Notes: generated by a model not told the origin, from the letters alone. Numbered from the stretch's first letter, positions 53,376 through 61,675 are shown. The stretch: DNA of 64,000 nt from Allokutzneria multivorans (GCF_039537405.1 NZ_BAABAL010000006.1:186001-250000); one strand, 5' to 3'. Numbers and translations are program-made.

Positions 53376-54739
53376 TTCAGCGTCACCTCCGCCCCCCGGA
53401 ACATCGGTCCGAGCAGGATGCTGCCCCACCCCGGCACCTGCTGCGGCGACCGGCCCATCGACGGGGCCAGCAGCGCGGAGAGGTAGCGCTGCTCCGCAGG
53501 GGAGTTCGCCAGCCCAAGCTCCTGGCCGCGCGGCACCGACGACGTCGCTGACGCCGGGATGACGTTGCCGTTCTCGTCGATCTCGCCGGTGGGAAGCAGT
53601 CCGTCGCTGGCGTTGCGCGGCGGCGCGGGCGGCTTCGACCCGTCCTTCACCGGTCCCTCCGGCGGGTACTGCGGGAACGGCTCCGGCCGGGGCTGGATGT
53701 CGTAGCAGCGCGGCCCGCGCTTGTCCGCGTACTCCGGCTCGTCCTGGTTCGGCACGTACTTCCCGCGATTGGCGGTGATCTCCAGCGTGATGTGCAGGCC
53801 GGGCTCGTTGGTGCCCTGGCCGAACGCCTTGCTCAGCCTCGGTTGCAGCTCAGCGAGGCTCTTGAGCAGGCAGGGGTACTCCGGCGCGTACTTGCCCAGC
53901 AGCTCCAGCAGCGGCCTGCTCGACTTCGCGACACCGATGATGTTGTTGCGGTTGGCGGAGAGGAAGCCGCCGAGGTCCGCCGTCGCCCCGTCGACCGTGC
54001 TGTAGAGCGTCTGGAGGTTCTCGCGCTGCTCCACCACGGTCCTGCTGGTGACCGTGAGGTCCGCGAGCGCTTGGAGCAGGTCGGGTGCCGCCTTGTCGTA
54101 GACCGCGCTGACGTCGGCGAGCTTGCTGATGTCCGCCTTGAGATCCGGCAGTGCGGGGTTGAGCTGCCGCACGAGGTCGTTGAGCTCCACAAGGGACTCG
54201 CCGAGCGGCTTTCCCCTGCCCTGCAAGGCAGTCGCGAGCGATCCGAGCGTGCTCGCGAGCTTCTGCGGCTGCACCGCTTGGAGCACCGGCATGAGATTGG
54301 CCAGCACGCGCTCCAGCTCCACCGCTGAGCTGGAAGTGTCCTGCGCGATCACGTCACCGGGCGCGAGGTGATCACCACCCGCCCGCTCCGGGGGCACCAG
54401 TGCGACGTAGCGCTCACCGAAGAGCGTCTTCGGCAGCAGGCGCGCGGTGACGCCGCGCGGGATGATGCCGATCTTGTCGCGGTGCAGGGCCAGCTCCAGC
54501 TCGGCGCCGTCGCCCCGGCTGCTGACCCGCCTGACCTCGCCGACGAGGACCCCGTGCACCTTCACGTCGGACTCGGTGAGCAGCTGGTTCCCCGCGCGGT
54601 CGGTGCGCAGCGACACGACCACGTCCGAGCTGAACGCGTTGCGGTAGATCGCGACGGTCAACGTCAGGAACAGCGCGATGATCGCCAGCAGGGCCACTCC
54701 GAGCAGCCGCTGGCGGACCTTCGTGAGCGAGCCCCTCAT
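53372..54739 (-). CDS. Mce family protein, MceA position
   Basis: 455 residues from the ATG at 54739, overlapping the second permease stop (ATGA). Transmembrane helix near 12-33, MCE domain (TESDVKVHGVLVGEVRRVSS), long helical region, then a Pro-rich C-terminal segment. In mycobacteria the first Mce protein is the most exposed in some operons; no cell-entry role can be inferred here. Confidence 0.9.
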   Translation of the reverse strand: MRGSLTKVRQRLLGVALLAIIALFLTLTVAIYRNAFSSDVVVSLRTDRAGNQLLTESDVKVHGVLVGEVRRVSSRGDGAELELALHRDKIGIIPRGVTARLLPKTLFGERYVALVPPERAGGDHLAPGDVIAQDTSSSAVELERVLANLMPVLQAVQPQKLASTLGSLATALQGRGKPLGESLVELNDLVRQLNPALPDLKADISKLADVSAVYDKAAPDLLQALADLTVTSRTVVEQRENLQTLYSTVDGATADLGGFLSANRNNIIGVAKSSRPLLELLGKYAPEYPCLLKSLAELQPRLSKAFGQGTNEPGLHITLEITANRGKYVPNQDEPEYADKRGPRCYDIQPRPEPFPQYPPEGPVKDGSKPPAPPRNASDGLLPTGEIDENGNVIPASATSSVPRGQELGLANSPAEQRYLSALLAPSMGRSPQQVPGWGSILLGPMFRGAEVTLK

Positions 54740-55572
54740 CCGACGATCCTCACCGTCGTCGTGGTGCCCCAGATCGCCAGGCTGAGGAAGAAGTCCAGCA
54801 GCGCCGTGGTGACGATCGCCGTGCGCACGGCCCGGCCGACCGCGACGCCGACGCCCGCCGGGCCGCCGGAGGCGCGGTAGCCGTAGTAGCAGTGGGTCAT
54901 GATGATCACCACGCTGAAGACCAGGACCTTCAGGAACGACCACAGCACGTCTTCCGGTGGCAGGAAGAGGTTGAAGTAGTGGTCGTAGGTGCCCGCTGAC
55001 TGCCCGTAGAAGTTCACCGTGACCGTGCGCGCGGCGACGTAGGAGGTGAGCAGGCCGATCACGTACAGCGGGATCACCGCGGCGAAGCCGGCGATGATCC
55101 GCGTGGTCACCAGGTACGGCAGGCTCGGGATGCCCATGACCTCCAGCGCGTCGATCTCCTCGGAGATCCGCATCGCGCCGAGCTGCGCGGTGAACCCGGA
55201 GCCGACCGTCGCCGACAACGCCAGTCCCGCGACCAGCGGGGCGATCTCGCGGGTGTTGAAGTACGCCGAGATGAACCCGGCGAAGGCCGACGTGCCGATC
55301 TGGTTCAGCGCCGCGTAGCCCTGGAGCCCGACCACGGTGCCGGTGAACAGGGTCAGGCCGATCATCACGCCGATGGTGCCGCCGATGACCGCGAGCGCCC
55401 CGCTGCCGAAGCTCACCTCAGCCAGCAGCCGCAACGTCTCCCTGGTGTAGCGGCGCAGCGCCCTCGGCACCCACGCCAGCGCGCGCAGGTAGAACCACAT
55501 CTGGTCGCCGAGCTGGTCCAGCATGGCCAGCGGCCGGTTCGCCACCCGCTTCGCGCGGTCGGAGATGGTCAC
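54736..55572 (-). CDS. Mce system ABC permease, YrbEB/MlaE family
   Basis: 278 residues with five to six hydrophobic helices. The conserved MlaE-family segment ISEEIDALEVMGIPSLPYLV couples to the ATPase. GTG start 1 bp after the first permease. Second half of the permease pair. Confidence 0.94.
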   Translation of the reverse strand: MTISDRAKRVANRPLAMLDQLGDQMWFYLRALAWVPRALRRYTRETLRLLAEVSFGSGALAVIGGTIGVMIGLTLFTGTVVGLQGYAALNQIGTSAFAGFISAYFNTREIAPLVAGLALSATVGSGFTAQLGAMRISEEIDALEVMGIPSLPYLVTTRIIAGFAAVIPLYVIGLLTSYVAARTVTVNFYGQSAGTYDHYFNLFLPPEDVLWSFLKVLVFSVVIIMTHCYYGYRASGGPAGVGVAVGRAVRTAIVTTALLDFFLSLAIWGTTTTVRIVG

Positions 55573-55573
55573 G

Positions 55574-56362
55574 TCACATCCCCTTCGCCGGGACGAGCTG
55601 GAGGTACAGCGTCGTCAGCACGAAGTTCACGAAGAACAGCAGCAGGAACGTGATCACCACGGCCTGGTTCACCGCGTCGCCGACGCCCTTGGGGCCGCCC
55701 TTCGGGTTGAGCCCGCGATAGGCCGCGACGATGCCCGCGATGAAGCCGAAGATCACCGCCTTGAGCTCGCTGATCCACAGGTCCGGCAGCTGCGCCAAGG
55801 CCGAAAAGCTCGCCAGGTACGCGCCCGGCGTCCCATCCTGCAGGATCACGTTGAAGAAGTAGCCGCCGAGCACGCCCACCACGCTGACCATGCCGTTGAG
55901 CAGCAACGCGACCAGCATCGCGGCGAGCACCCTCGGCACGACGAGGCGCTGGATCGGCGAGACGCCGAGCACCTCCATCGCGTCGATCTCGTCGCGGATC
56001 TTGCGCGAGCCCAGGTCCGCGCAGATCGCCGAGCCGCCCGCGCCCGCGATGAGCAGCGCGGTGACGATCGGGCTGGCCTGTTGGATCACCGCGAGCACGC
56101 TCGCCGCGCCGGTGAACGACTGCGCGCCGAGCTGCCTGGTCAACGACCCCAGCTGGAGCGCGATCACCGCGCCGAACGGGATCGCGACCAGTGCCGTCGG
56201 CAGGATCGTGACGCTGGCGATGAACCAGCACTGCTGGATGAACTCGCGCACCTGGAACGGCCGCTTGAACACGGCCCTGGTGGTGTCCAGGCCCAGCGCG
56301 AACATCCGGCCGGTTTCCCGCAGCGCCCCGGCTCCGGGGAAGGACGGGCCCGCCTGGGTCAT
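55574..56362 (-). CDS. Mce system ABC permease, YrbEA/MlaE family
   Basis: 262 residues, MlaE fold with five to six hydrophobic helices and the coupling segment IRDEIDAMEVLGVSPIQRLV. Its ATG overlaps the ATPase stop (ATGA). It forms the inner-membrane permease with the YrbEB product. Confidence 0.94.
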   Translation of the reverse strand: MTQAGPSFPGAGALRETGRMFALGLDTTRAVFKRPFQVREFIQQCWFIASVTILPTALVAIPFGAVIALQLGSLTRQLGAQSFTGAASVLAVIQQASPIVTALLIAGAGGSAICADLGSRKIRDEIDAMEVLGVSPIQRLVVPRVLAAMLVALLLNGMVSVVGVLGGYFFNVILQDGTPGAYLASFSALAQLPDLWISELKAVIFGFIAGIVAAYRGLNPKGGPKGVGDAVNQAVVITFLLLFFVNFVLTTLYLQLVPAKGM

Positions 56363-57513
56363 GTCCGTTCACCCCGCTCCCAGCCGATGTCCTGCGGAGC
56401 GTTGCGCGGGTACGGGGTCGGCCGCGAGTCGAACGAGGTCGGCAGCGGGATCGGCTGAGTCCGCTCCGGGGACTGCTGCGCCGGCGCGGTCGCGGCGTAG
56501 AACCCGTACCGCGCGCGCTCCTCGTCGCTGAGGCTGTCGATGATCGCCTCACGCGCGACGGGCGGCAGCGTGTGCAGGATGCTCATCACCCGCTGCTTCC
56601 TGCGCTCGGCCGCGAGCCGCACGGGCAGTCCTGGCGAGGGCTGGATCTGCGGCACGATGCCCGTTCCCCCACCGCCCTTCGGCCCGCCGAGCACGTCCAC
56701 CCCGCCGTTGGCCCGCAGCTCCGCGAGCTCGGCCGCGGCCTGTGCGGCGTCCTTCTCCTCGCTCATCCCGATCGGGCCCTGCCTGCGACCGTTGAGGAAC
56801 TGCTCCACGACGGGCTCCGTCGAGGTCAGCAGCACCTCGCGCGGGCCGAACATGACCAGCTCGCGGCGGAACAGCATGCCGATGTTGTCCGGGACCGTGC
56901 GCGCGGTGCCGATGTCGTGGGTGACGATCAGGAAGGTCGCGTCGATCTGCGCGTTCAGGTCGACGATCAGCTGGTTGAGGTAGGCGACGCGGACCGGGTC
57001 CAGGCCGGAGTCCGGCTCGTCGAACAGGATGATCTCCGGGTCGAGGACCAGCGCACGGGCCAGGCCGGCGCGCTTGCGCATGCCGCCGGAGATCTCACCG
57101 GGCAGCTTCTTCTCGGCCCCGATGAGGCCGACCATCTCCATCTTCTCCAGCACGATCCGCCTGACCTCGGCCTCGGTCTTGCGGGTGTGCTCGCGCAGCG
57201 GGAAGGCGATGTTGTCGAAGAGGTTCATCGACCCGAACAGCGCGCCGTCCTGGAACAGCACGCCGAAGAGCTTGCGGGTCTCGTAGAGCTTGTGCTCGGA
57301 GCAGCGGCAGATGTCGATGCCGTTGATCACGACCTTGCCGCGCTCGGGGCGCAGCAGGCCGACCAAGGACTTCAGGAACACCGACTTCCCGGTGCCTGAC
57401 GGCCCCAGCAGAACGCTGATCTCCCCTGGCGGGAGGTTCAGCGTGACGTCCTGCCAGATGGTCTGTTTCCCGAAGGACTTGGACAAGCCCTCGACGACCA
57501 CCTCGACGCCCAT
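56359..57513 (-). CDS. Mce system ATPase (MceG/Mkl family)
   Basis: An ABC ATPase of 384 residues. Walker A GPSGTGKS (37-44), signature SGGMRKRAGLARAL, Walker B IILFDEPDSGLDP and switch histidine in VTHD are all present. Beyond residue 250 is the extended C-terminal region typical of MceG proteins. In mycobacteria one MceG serves several mce operons; here it is the first gene of the operon and coupled to the permease gene. ATG at 57513. Confidence 0.94.
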   Translation of the reverse strand: MGVEVVVEGLSKSFGKQTIWQDVTLNLPPGEISVLLGPSGTGKSVFLKSLVGLLRPERGKVVINGIDICRCSEHKLYETRKLFGVLFQDGALFGSMNLFDNIAFPLREHTRKTEAEVRRIVLEKMEMVGLIGAEKKLPGEISGGMRKRAGLARALVLDPEIILFDEPDSGLDPVRVAYLNQLIVDLNAQIDATFLIVTHDIGTARTVPDNIGMLFRRELVMFGPREVLLTSTEPVVEQFLNGRRQGPIGMSEEKDAAQAAAELAELRANGGVDVLGGPKGGGGTGIVPQIQPSPGLPVRLAAERRKQRVMSILHTLPPVAREAIIDSLSDEERARYGFYAATAPAQQSPERTQPIPLPTSFDSRPTPYPRNAPQDIGWERGERT

Positions 57514-57668
57514 CGCACCTCCTGCTCGTCACCGCTTCCCCGGGGTGAGGGGAAACATGAAAGCAGACGCCGCGGCGATCGGCGTCACACCCGGACAACG
57601 AGCGTGTCCGCCGGAAGTTACTGCCGAGTTCGACTGGTGGTCACGGCTGAATAACGGGCGGGGAACGA

Positions 57669-57706
57669 CAGTGGGGCAGGTCCTGCGAACAGGACCTGCC
57701 CCACTG
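57669..57706 (-). terminator. Terminator after rplL
   Basis: A perfect 17-bp stem (57669-57685 with 57690-57706) with a CGAA tetraloop, starting 35 bp past the rplL stop. It separates rplJL from the mce operon, whose promoter should lie in 57514-57668; no clear hexamers were found there. Confidence 0.88.
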
Positions 57707-57740
57707 CGGCAGTTCTCACACGCGGCTCAGGCCGCGATGA

Positions 57741-58127
57741 TCACTTGATGGAGACGGCGGCGCCGGCGGCGACCAGCTTCTCCTTGGCGGCCTCGGCGGC
57801 CTCCTTGTTGACGCCCTCGAGGATGGGCTTCGGCGCACCCTCGACGAGCTCCTTGGCCTCCTTGAGGCCCAGGCCGGTGACGACCTCGCGGACGACCTTG
57901 ATGACCTGGATCTTCTTGTCACCCGCGGAGTCGAGGATGACGTTGAACTCGGTCTGCTCCTCGGCGGCCTCGGCGCCGGCAGCGGCACCCGGGGCGGCGG
58001 CGATCGCGACCGGCGCGGCGGCGGTGACCTCGAACTTGTCCTCGAACGCCTTCACGAACTCGGAGAGCTCGAGCAGGGTCATCTCACCGAAAACGTCCAA
58101 CAGCTCGTCGGTGCTGAGCTTCGCCAT
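57741..58127 (-). CDS. rplL: 50S ribosomal protein L7/L12
   Basis: The stalk protein that recruits translation GTPases. 128 residues: an N-terminal dimerisation domain, an Ala-rich hinge (about 40-55) and a C-terminal domain with KKIQVIKVVREVVTGLGLKE. ATG start, 69 bp after rplJ. Confidence 0.98.
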   Translation of the reverse strand: MAKLSTDELLDVFGEMTLLELSEFVKAFEDKFEVTAAAPVAIAAAPGAAAGAEAAEEQTEFNVILDSAGDKKIQVIKVVREVVTGLGLKEAKELVEGAPKPILEGVNKEAAEAAKEKLVAAGAAVSIK

Positions 58128-58196
58128 GGTGGCGGTTTCCTTTCCTTACGTGCGCCGTTGGTGTTGCTACGCGCGGGCGCGGAATGTGGGGGTTGG

Positions 58197-58742
58197 TCAG
58201 CTCTCGTCCGCAGGAGCGGCGTCGCCGGCGGCGGCGCGCTTGTCCTGCAGAGCGGCTGCCAGGCGGGCCACCTGCGAGGCCGGGGCGGCGAACAGCCCGG
58301 CGGCCTTGGTGAGGTTGCCCTTCATCGCGCCCGCCAGCTTGGCGAGCAGGACCTCACGGGAGTCGAGGTCCGCGATCTGGTTGACCTCGTCGACGGACAA
58401 GGGACGGCCATCCATGTAGCCGCCCTTGATGACAAGGGCCTTGTTGTCCTTCGCGAAGGTCCGGATCGCCTTCGCGGCGTCCACCGGCTCACCCTTGACA
58501 AAGGCGATCGCGGTGGGGCCGACGAGCAGGTCGTCCAGGCCCTCGAAGCCCGCCTCCGAGGCGGCGCGCTTGACGAGGGTGTTCTTCGCGACGGTGTACG
58601 CCACGCCGTCGCCGAGGGCGCGCCGCAGCTCGGTGAGCTGCGCCATGGAAAGCCCTCGGTACTCGGTGACGACCGCAGCCGAGCTGCCACGGAACCTGTC
58701 CGCGATCTCGGCGACGGCCTCAACCTTTCCAGGCTTTGCCAT
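58197..58742 (-). CDS. rplJ: 50S ribosomal protein L10
   Basis: The stalk base that holds L7/L12 dimers. The ATG at 58742 with AGGAGG six bases upstream gives 181 residues (MAKPGKVEAVAEIADRFRGS); the open frame runs further but is leader. The C-terminal L12-binding helix is near 135-165. It is preceded by a leader of about 240 nt with an attenuator-like hairpin. Confidence 0.97.
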   Translation of the reverse strand: MAKPGKVEAVAEIADRFRGSSAAVVTEYRGLSMAQLTELRRALGDGVAYTVAKNTLVKRAASEAGFEGLDDLLVGPTAIAFVKGEPVDAAKAIRTFAKDNKALVIKGGYMDGRPLSVDEVNQIADLDSREVLLAKLAGAMKGNLTKAAGLFAAPASQVARLAAALQDKRAAAGDAAPADES

Positions 58743-58821
58743 GGTCGCCTCCTCTCTGCTTCTTCGTCTCAATCCACAGCGAAGAGCGCGGACCGGGGGG
58801 TCCACGCCGGATTCAGGCTGG

Positions 58822-58858
58822 GAGAAACAAAGAAGCCCCGGCGCAAGGGCACGGGGCT
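58822..58858 (-). promoter_or_regulatory. rplJ leader attenuator
   Basis: On the transcript, AGCCCCG and CGGGGCT (58852-58858 with 58834-58840) form a 7-bp stem directly followed by TTCTTTGTTT (58833 downward), a classic intrinsic terminator and the only one with a T-rich tail in this window. It lies in the rplJ leader about 90 nt before the gene, and no other upstream gene on this strand needs it. The likely role is autogenous control by the L10-L12 complex through the leader in 58859-58982. Confidence 0.6.
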
Positions 58859-58988
58859 AGCAGATCCGGCACGCGCGAGCGCACCGCGAAATCGCCTCGT
58901 CCTCCTGCGCGGGCGCCCTCCCGGGCCTTAGTCCTCACCCGCCCGAGAGCGGGAGAGACAACCAGCGGTCTTCGGTGGAACGACGATG

Positions 58989-59018
58989 AGCCTACGTCAA
59001 GCCCCCGCACGCACCCAA
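58989..59018 (-). promoter_or_regulatory. Promoter of rplJ-rplL
   Basis: Minus-strand TTGGGT (59013-59018), 18-nt spacer, TAGGCT (58989-58994); start near 58982. It gives a leader of about 240 nt that includes the attenuator at 58822-58858. Confidence 0.55.
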
Positions 59019-59093
59019 ATCGGGGTCTCCAGGCCCGTCGGCTACCGGCCCTGCCCCCGCGACGGGCACGATGGACGGCAACAGGAGGTGACC

Positions 59094-59987
59094 GTGTCAC
59101 AACCGAGCCAGCTTCCCCCGTCGTGGGAGAACCCGAGCCCGCCGAAGGGTCCCAGCGGCAAGTCAGTTCTCGCCTGGTTCACCCAGCGCCGACTGATCGG
59201 ATTGAGCCTGGCGATCACATCGCTGGTGCTCTGGCCGTTCACCGAGTGGTCGTGGTGGCCCCTCGCCGGGGCACTCGCCTTCGGCTTCCTCGTCCGCATC
59301 CTGCGACTGGACCAGTTGCTCCCGGGCTGGTCGGGCATTGCGACGCTCGCCGTCGCGGCCGTGTGGCTGGTGAACATCACAACCGGCTGGAGCTGGGCCA
59401 TCCTCATCGGCCTGCTCGTACTGGCCCTAGGGGTCCCCAGGCTGCCGAGGTTCGAGCTGCTGATCATCGGCGTGGTCCTCGTGGTCGTGGGAACCATCGG
59501 CGCGGTCTGGTGGCGCATAGGCGACGAGCAGGTGCGGGCAGAACAACGCGCCCAGGACTCGGCTTTCCTGCGGGTCAGCGGTCTGCCTCCGACACCCGTA
59601 CGGGCACTGCGAGCACTGCTCGCCTACATCGGGAAGAACGACCCGGGCAACGGGCACCCCGAGGCACCGGGAGGTGCGTGCGGCCTGCTCTCCCCCGTCG
59701 CTCGCGCGGAGTTCGCGGCGGCGAACAACGCGCCCGACTGCACATCAGCCGTGCGCCTGCTCGCGGACAAGGTGACCGACCCACTGCGCTATCCCAAGAT
59801 CATCGAGACCCAGGTGAAGACCAGGGAAACCGGGATCGCGGCCAGCCTGGACGCGTGCCAGATCTTCTGGGAGCCCCCGATGAACGGCGCGCCCGCCGGT
59901 GATCCAGGCCCACCTCTCGGCCGCCTGGAACTCCAGAAGCAGATGAACGCCGGCTGGTTGATCATGTCCTACAAGCCGACCTGCTAG
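59094..59987 (+). CDS. Membrane protein of unknown function
   Basis: 297 residues from the GTG at 59094, which has AGGAGGTGA at 59083-59091. A Pro-rich N-terminus is followed by four to five hydrophobic segments (about residues 35-145), two of them Trp-rich (LWPFTEWSWWPLAGALAFGF). The C-terminal domain of about 140 residues has three cysteines (GGACGLL, PDCTSA, DACQIF) and a final Cys. It looks like a membrane anchor with an extracytoplasmic C-terminal domain. It points opposite to its ribosomal neighbours rplA and rplJ. I do not recognise the family. Confidence 0.82.
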   Translation: MSQPSQLPPSWENPSPPKGPSGKSVLAWFTQRRLIGLSLAITSLVLWPFTEWSWWPLAGALAFGFLVRILRLDQLLPGWSGIATLAVAAVWLVNITTGWSWAILIGLLVLALGVPRLPRFELLIIGVVLVVVGTIGAVWWRIGDEQVRAEQRAQDSAFLRVSGLPPTPVRALRALLAYIGKNDPGNGHPEAPGGACGLLSPVARAEFAAANNAPDCTSAVRLLADKVTDPLRYPKIIETQVKTRETGIAASLDACQIFWEPPMNGAPAGDPGPPLGRLELQKQMNAGWLIMSYKPTC

Positions 59988-60008
59988 CACCCTTCCTGCT
60001 CAGAACAG

Positions 60009-60048
60009 CGAAAAGGCGGTCGTCCCCGAGGGGGCGACCGCCTTTTCG
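60009..60048. terminator. Bidirectional terminator between the membrane-protein gene and rplA
   Basis: A perfect 14-bp stem (60009-60022 with 60035-60048) with AAAA and TTTT near its base, continued after one bulged T by a 4-bp CCCC/GGGG stem on a 3-nt loop. Both converging genes end within 25 bp, so it can serve both. Confidence 0.9.
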
Positions 60049-60065
60049 GCGTCAGTGCGCGGGGG

Positions 60066-60782
60066 TCAGGCGGACACCTCGTCCGTCAGCAGCGCGCGGG
60101 TGCGGTTCGGGTCGACCGGGATGCCGGGGCCCGTGGTGGTGCTGAAGGTGACCTTCTTGATGTAGCGGCCCTTGGCGGCGGACGGCTTGGCCCGCAGGAT
60201 CTCGTCGAGGGCGGCGGCGTAGTTCTCCACCAGCTTCTCGGTGTCGAAGGAGGACTTGCCGATCACCAGGTGCAGGTTGGCCTGCTTGTCGACGCGGAAG
60301 TTGATCTTTCCGCCCTTGATCTCGTTGACGGCCTTGGTCACGTCCGGGGTGACGGTGCCGGTCTTGGGGTTCGGCATCAGGCCACGCGGGCCGAGCACGC
60401 GCGCGATGCGACCGACCTTGGCCATCTGGTCCGGGGTGGCGATGGCGGCGTCGAAGTCCAGCCAGCCGCCCTGGATGCGGGCGATCAGCTCGTCCGAGCC
60501 AACGGCGTCGGCGCCGGCGGCCTCGGCCTCTGCGGCCTTGTCACCGACGGCGAAGACGATGACGCGGGCGGTCTTGCCGGTGCCGTGCGGCAGGTTCACG
60601 GTGCCGCGGACCATCTGGTCGGCCTTGCGCGGGTCGACACCGAGGCGCATGGCGACCTCGACGGTGGCGTCCATCTTGGTGGAGGTGGTCTCCTTGGCCA
60701 GGCCGACGGCCTGCAGCGGCGAGTACAGCCGCTCCTTGTCGATCTTGGTCGACGCCTCGCGGTAAGCCTTGCTGCGCTTCAT
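60066..60782 (-). CDS. rplA: 50S ribosomal protein L1
   Basis: The mobile L1 stalk protein at the E site and the translational repressor of its own operon. The ATG at 60782 gives 238 residues (MKRSKAYREASTKIDKERLY). Family motifs VLGPRGLMPNPKTGTVTPDV and KGRYIKKVTFSTTTGPGIPV are present. Its upstream neighbour is nusG at only 86 bp; the usual rplK gene between them is missing. Confidence 0.97.
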   Translation of the reverse strand: MKRSKAYREASTKIDKERLYSPLQAVGLAKETTSTKMDATVEVAMRLGVDPRKADQMVRGTVNLPHGTGKTARVIVFAVGDKAAEAEAAGADAVGSDELIARIQGGWLDFDAAIATPDQMAKVGRIARVLGPRGLMPNPKTGTVTPDVTKAVNEIKGGKINFRVDKQANLHLVIGKSSFDTEKLVENYAAALDEILRAKPSAAKGRYIKKVTFSTTTGPGIPVDPNRTRALLTDEVSA

Positions 60783-60808
60783 GTTCTGTCCTCGGTTCTG
60801 GATCAGTT

Positions 60809-60836
60809 GTGGTGCGAGCCGCGCTGGCTCTCCCAC
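60809..60836 (-). promoter_or_regulatory. L1-type mRNA control hairpin between nusG and rplA
   Basis: Transcript pairs GTGG (60833-60836) with CCAC (60809-60812) and GAGCC (60826-60830) with GGCTC (60816-60820) around a 5-nt loop, with an asymmetric GA/GCA internal loop. The GTGGGAG...ACCAC pattern is of the kind I associate with L1 binding sites on mRNA of the L11-L1 operon. It is 27 nt before the rplA start. A second 6-bp hairpin overlaps the nusG stop (60854-60870). Confidence 0.5.
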
Positions 60837-60868
60837 GCTTTCTTGTGTGGAACGACCGGTCGAGCCGG

Positions 60869-61675
60869 TCAGATCTTGGAGACCTGGGTGAAGGAGAGCT
60901 CGACCGGGGTCTCCCGGCCGAAGATCGACACCAGCACCTTGAGCTTCTGCGCGTCCGGGCTGACCTCGCTGATGGTGGCGGGCAGCGTGGCGAACGGGCC
61001 GTCCATGACGGTGACGGACTCGCCGACCTCGAAGTCCACCTCGATGGTGGTCTTGGCGACGCTGGCGGCGGCCTTCTTGCCGGGCTCCGCGGCGGCCTTG
61101 TCCTTCTCCACCTGCGGGGCGAGGAACTTGAAGACCTCGTCCAGGGTCAGCGGCGAGGGCTTGGAGGTCGCGCCGACGAAGCCGGTGACGCCGGGGGTGT
61201 TGCGCACCGCGCTCCACGAGCCGTCGTTGAGCTCCATCCGGACCAGGATGTAGCCGGGCAGCACCTTGCGCTGCACCTGCTTGCGCTGGCCGTTCTTGAT
61301 CTCGGTGACCTCCTCGGTCGGCACCTCGACCTGGAAGATGAAGTCCTCCATGTCGAGGGTCCCGATCCGGGTCTCGAGGTTCGCCTTGACCTTGTTCTCG
61401 TAGCCGGCGTAGGAGTGCACGACGTACCAGTCACCGGGCGCGTGGCGCAGGGCCTCGCGCAGCTCGGCGACGGGGTCCTCGACGGGCTCGTCGATGTCCG
61501 CCTCGTCCGCCGTCGACTCATCGGTGTCCGCGGTGTCCACGTCGCCGACGGGGTCGCCAGCGGAGTCCTCGCCAACCGGTTCGACGTGCTCGGAGTCACC
61601 ATCGCTGGTCGCGGCGGCGTGCACCTGCTCGTCGGACAGGTCGGCCAGCTCCTGGCCGCCGTCGGTGGAGGTCAC
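60869..61675 (-). CDS. nusG: Transcription termination/antitermination factor NusG
   Basis: Binds the RNA polymerase clamp and couples transcription to translation or Rho. From the GTG at 61675 it has 268 residues. The first 85 are acidic and low complexity (TADTDESTADEADIDEPVED), as in other actinobacteria. The NGN domain begins at WYVVHSYAGYENKVKANLET, and the KOW domain is FEVGESVTVMDGPFATLPAT. Normally followed by rplK; here by rplA. Confidence 0.96.
   Translation of the reverse strand: MTSTDGGQELADLSDEQVHAAATSDGDSEHVEPVGEDSAGDPVGDVDTADTDESTADEADIDEPVEDPVAELREALRHAPGDWYVVHSYAGYENKVKANLETRIGTLDMEDFIFQVEVPTEEVTEIKNGQRKQVQRKVLPGYILVRMELNDGSWSAVRNTPGVTGFVGATSKPSPLTLDEVFKFLAPQVEKDKAAAEPGKKAAASVAKTTIEVDFEVGESVTVMDGPFATLPATISEVSPDAQKLKVLVSIFGRETPVELSFTQVSKI

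Noticed and set aside
60783..61217. N-terminal part of the long frame that ends in rplA, considered as a possible rplK
   Set aside because: It is an out-of-frame reading of nusG with Arg/Gly-rich nonsense; no L11 motif is present.
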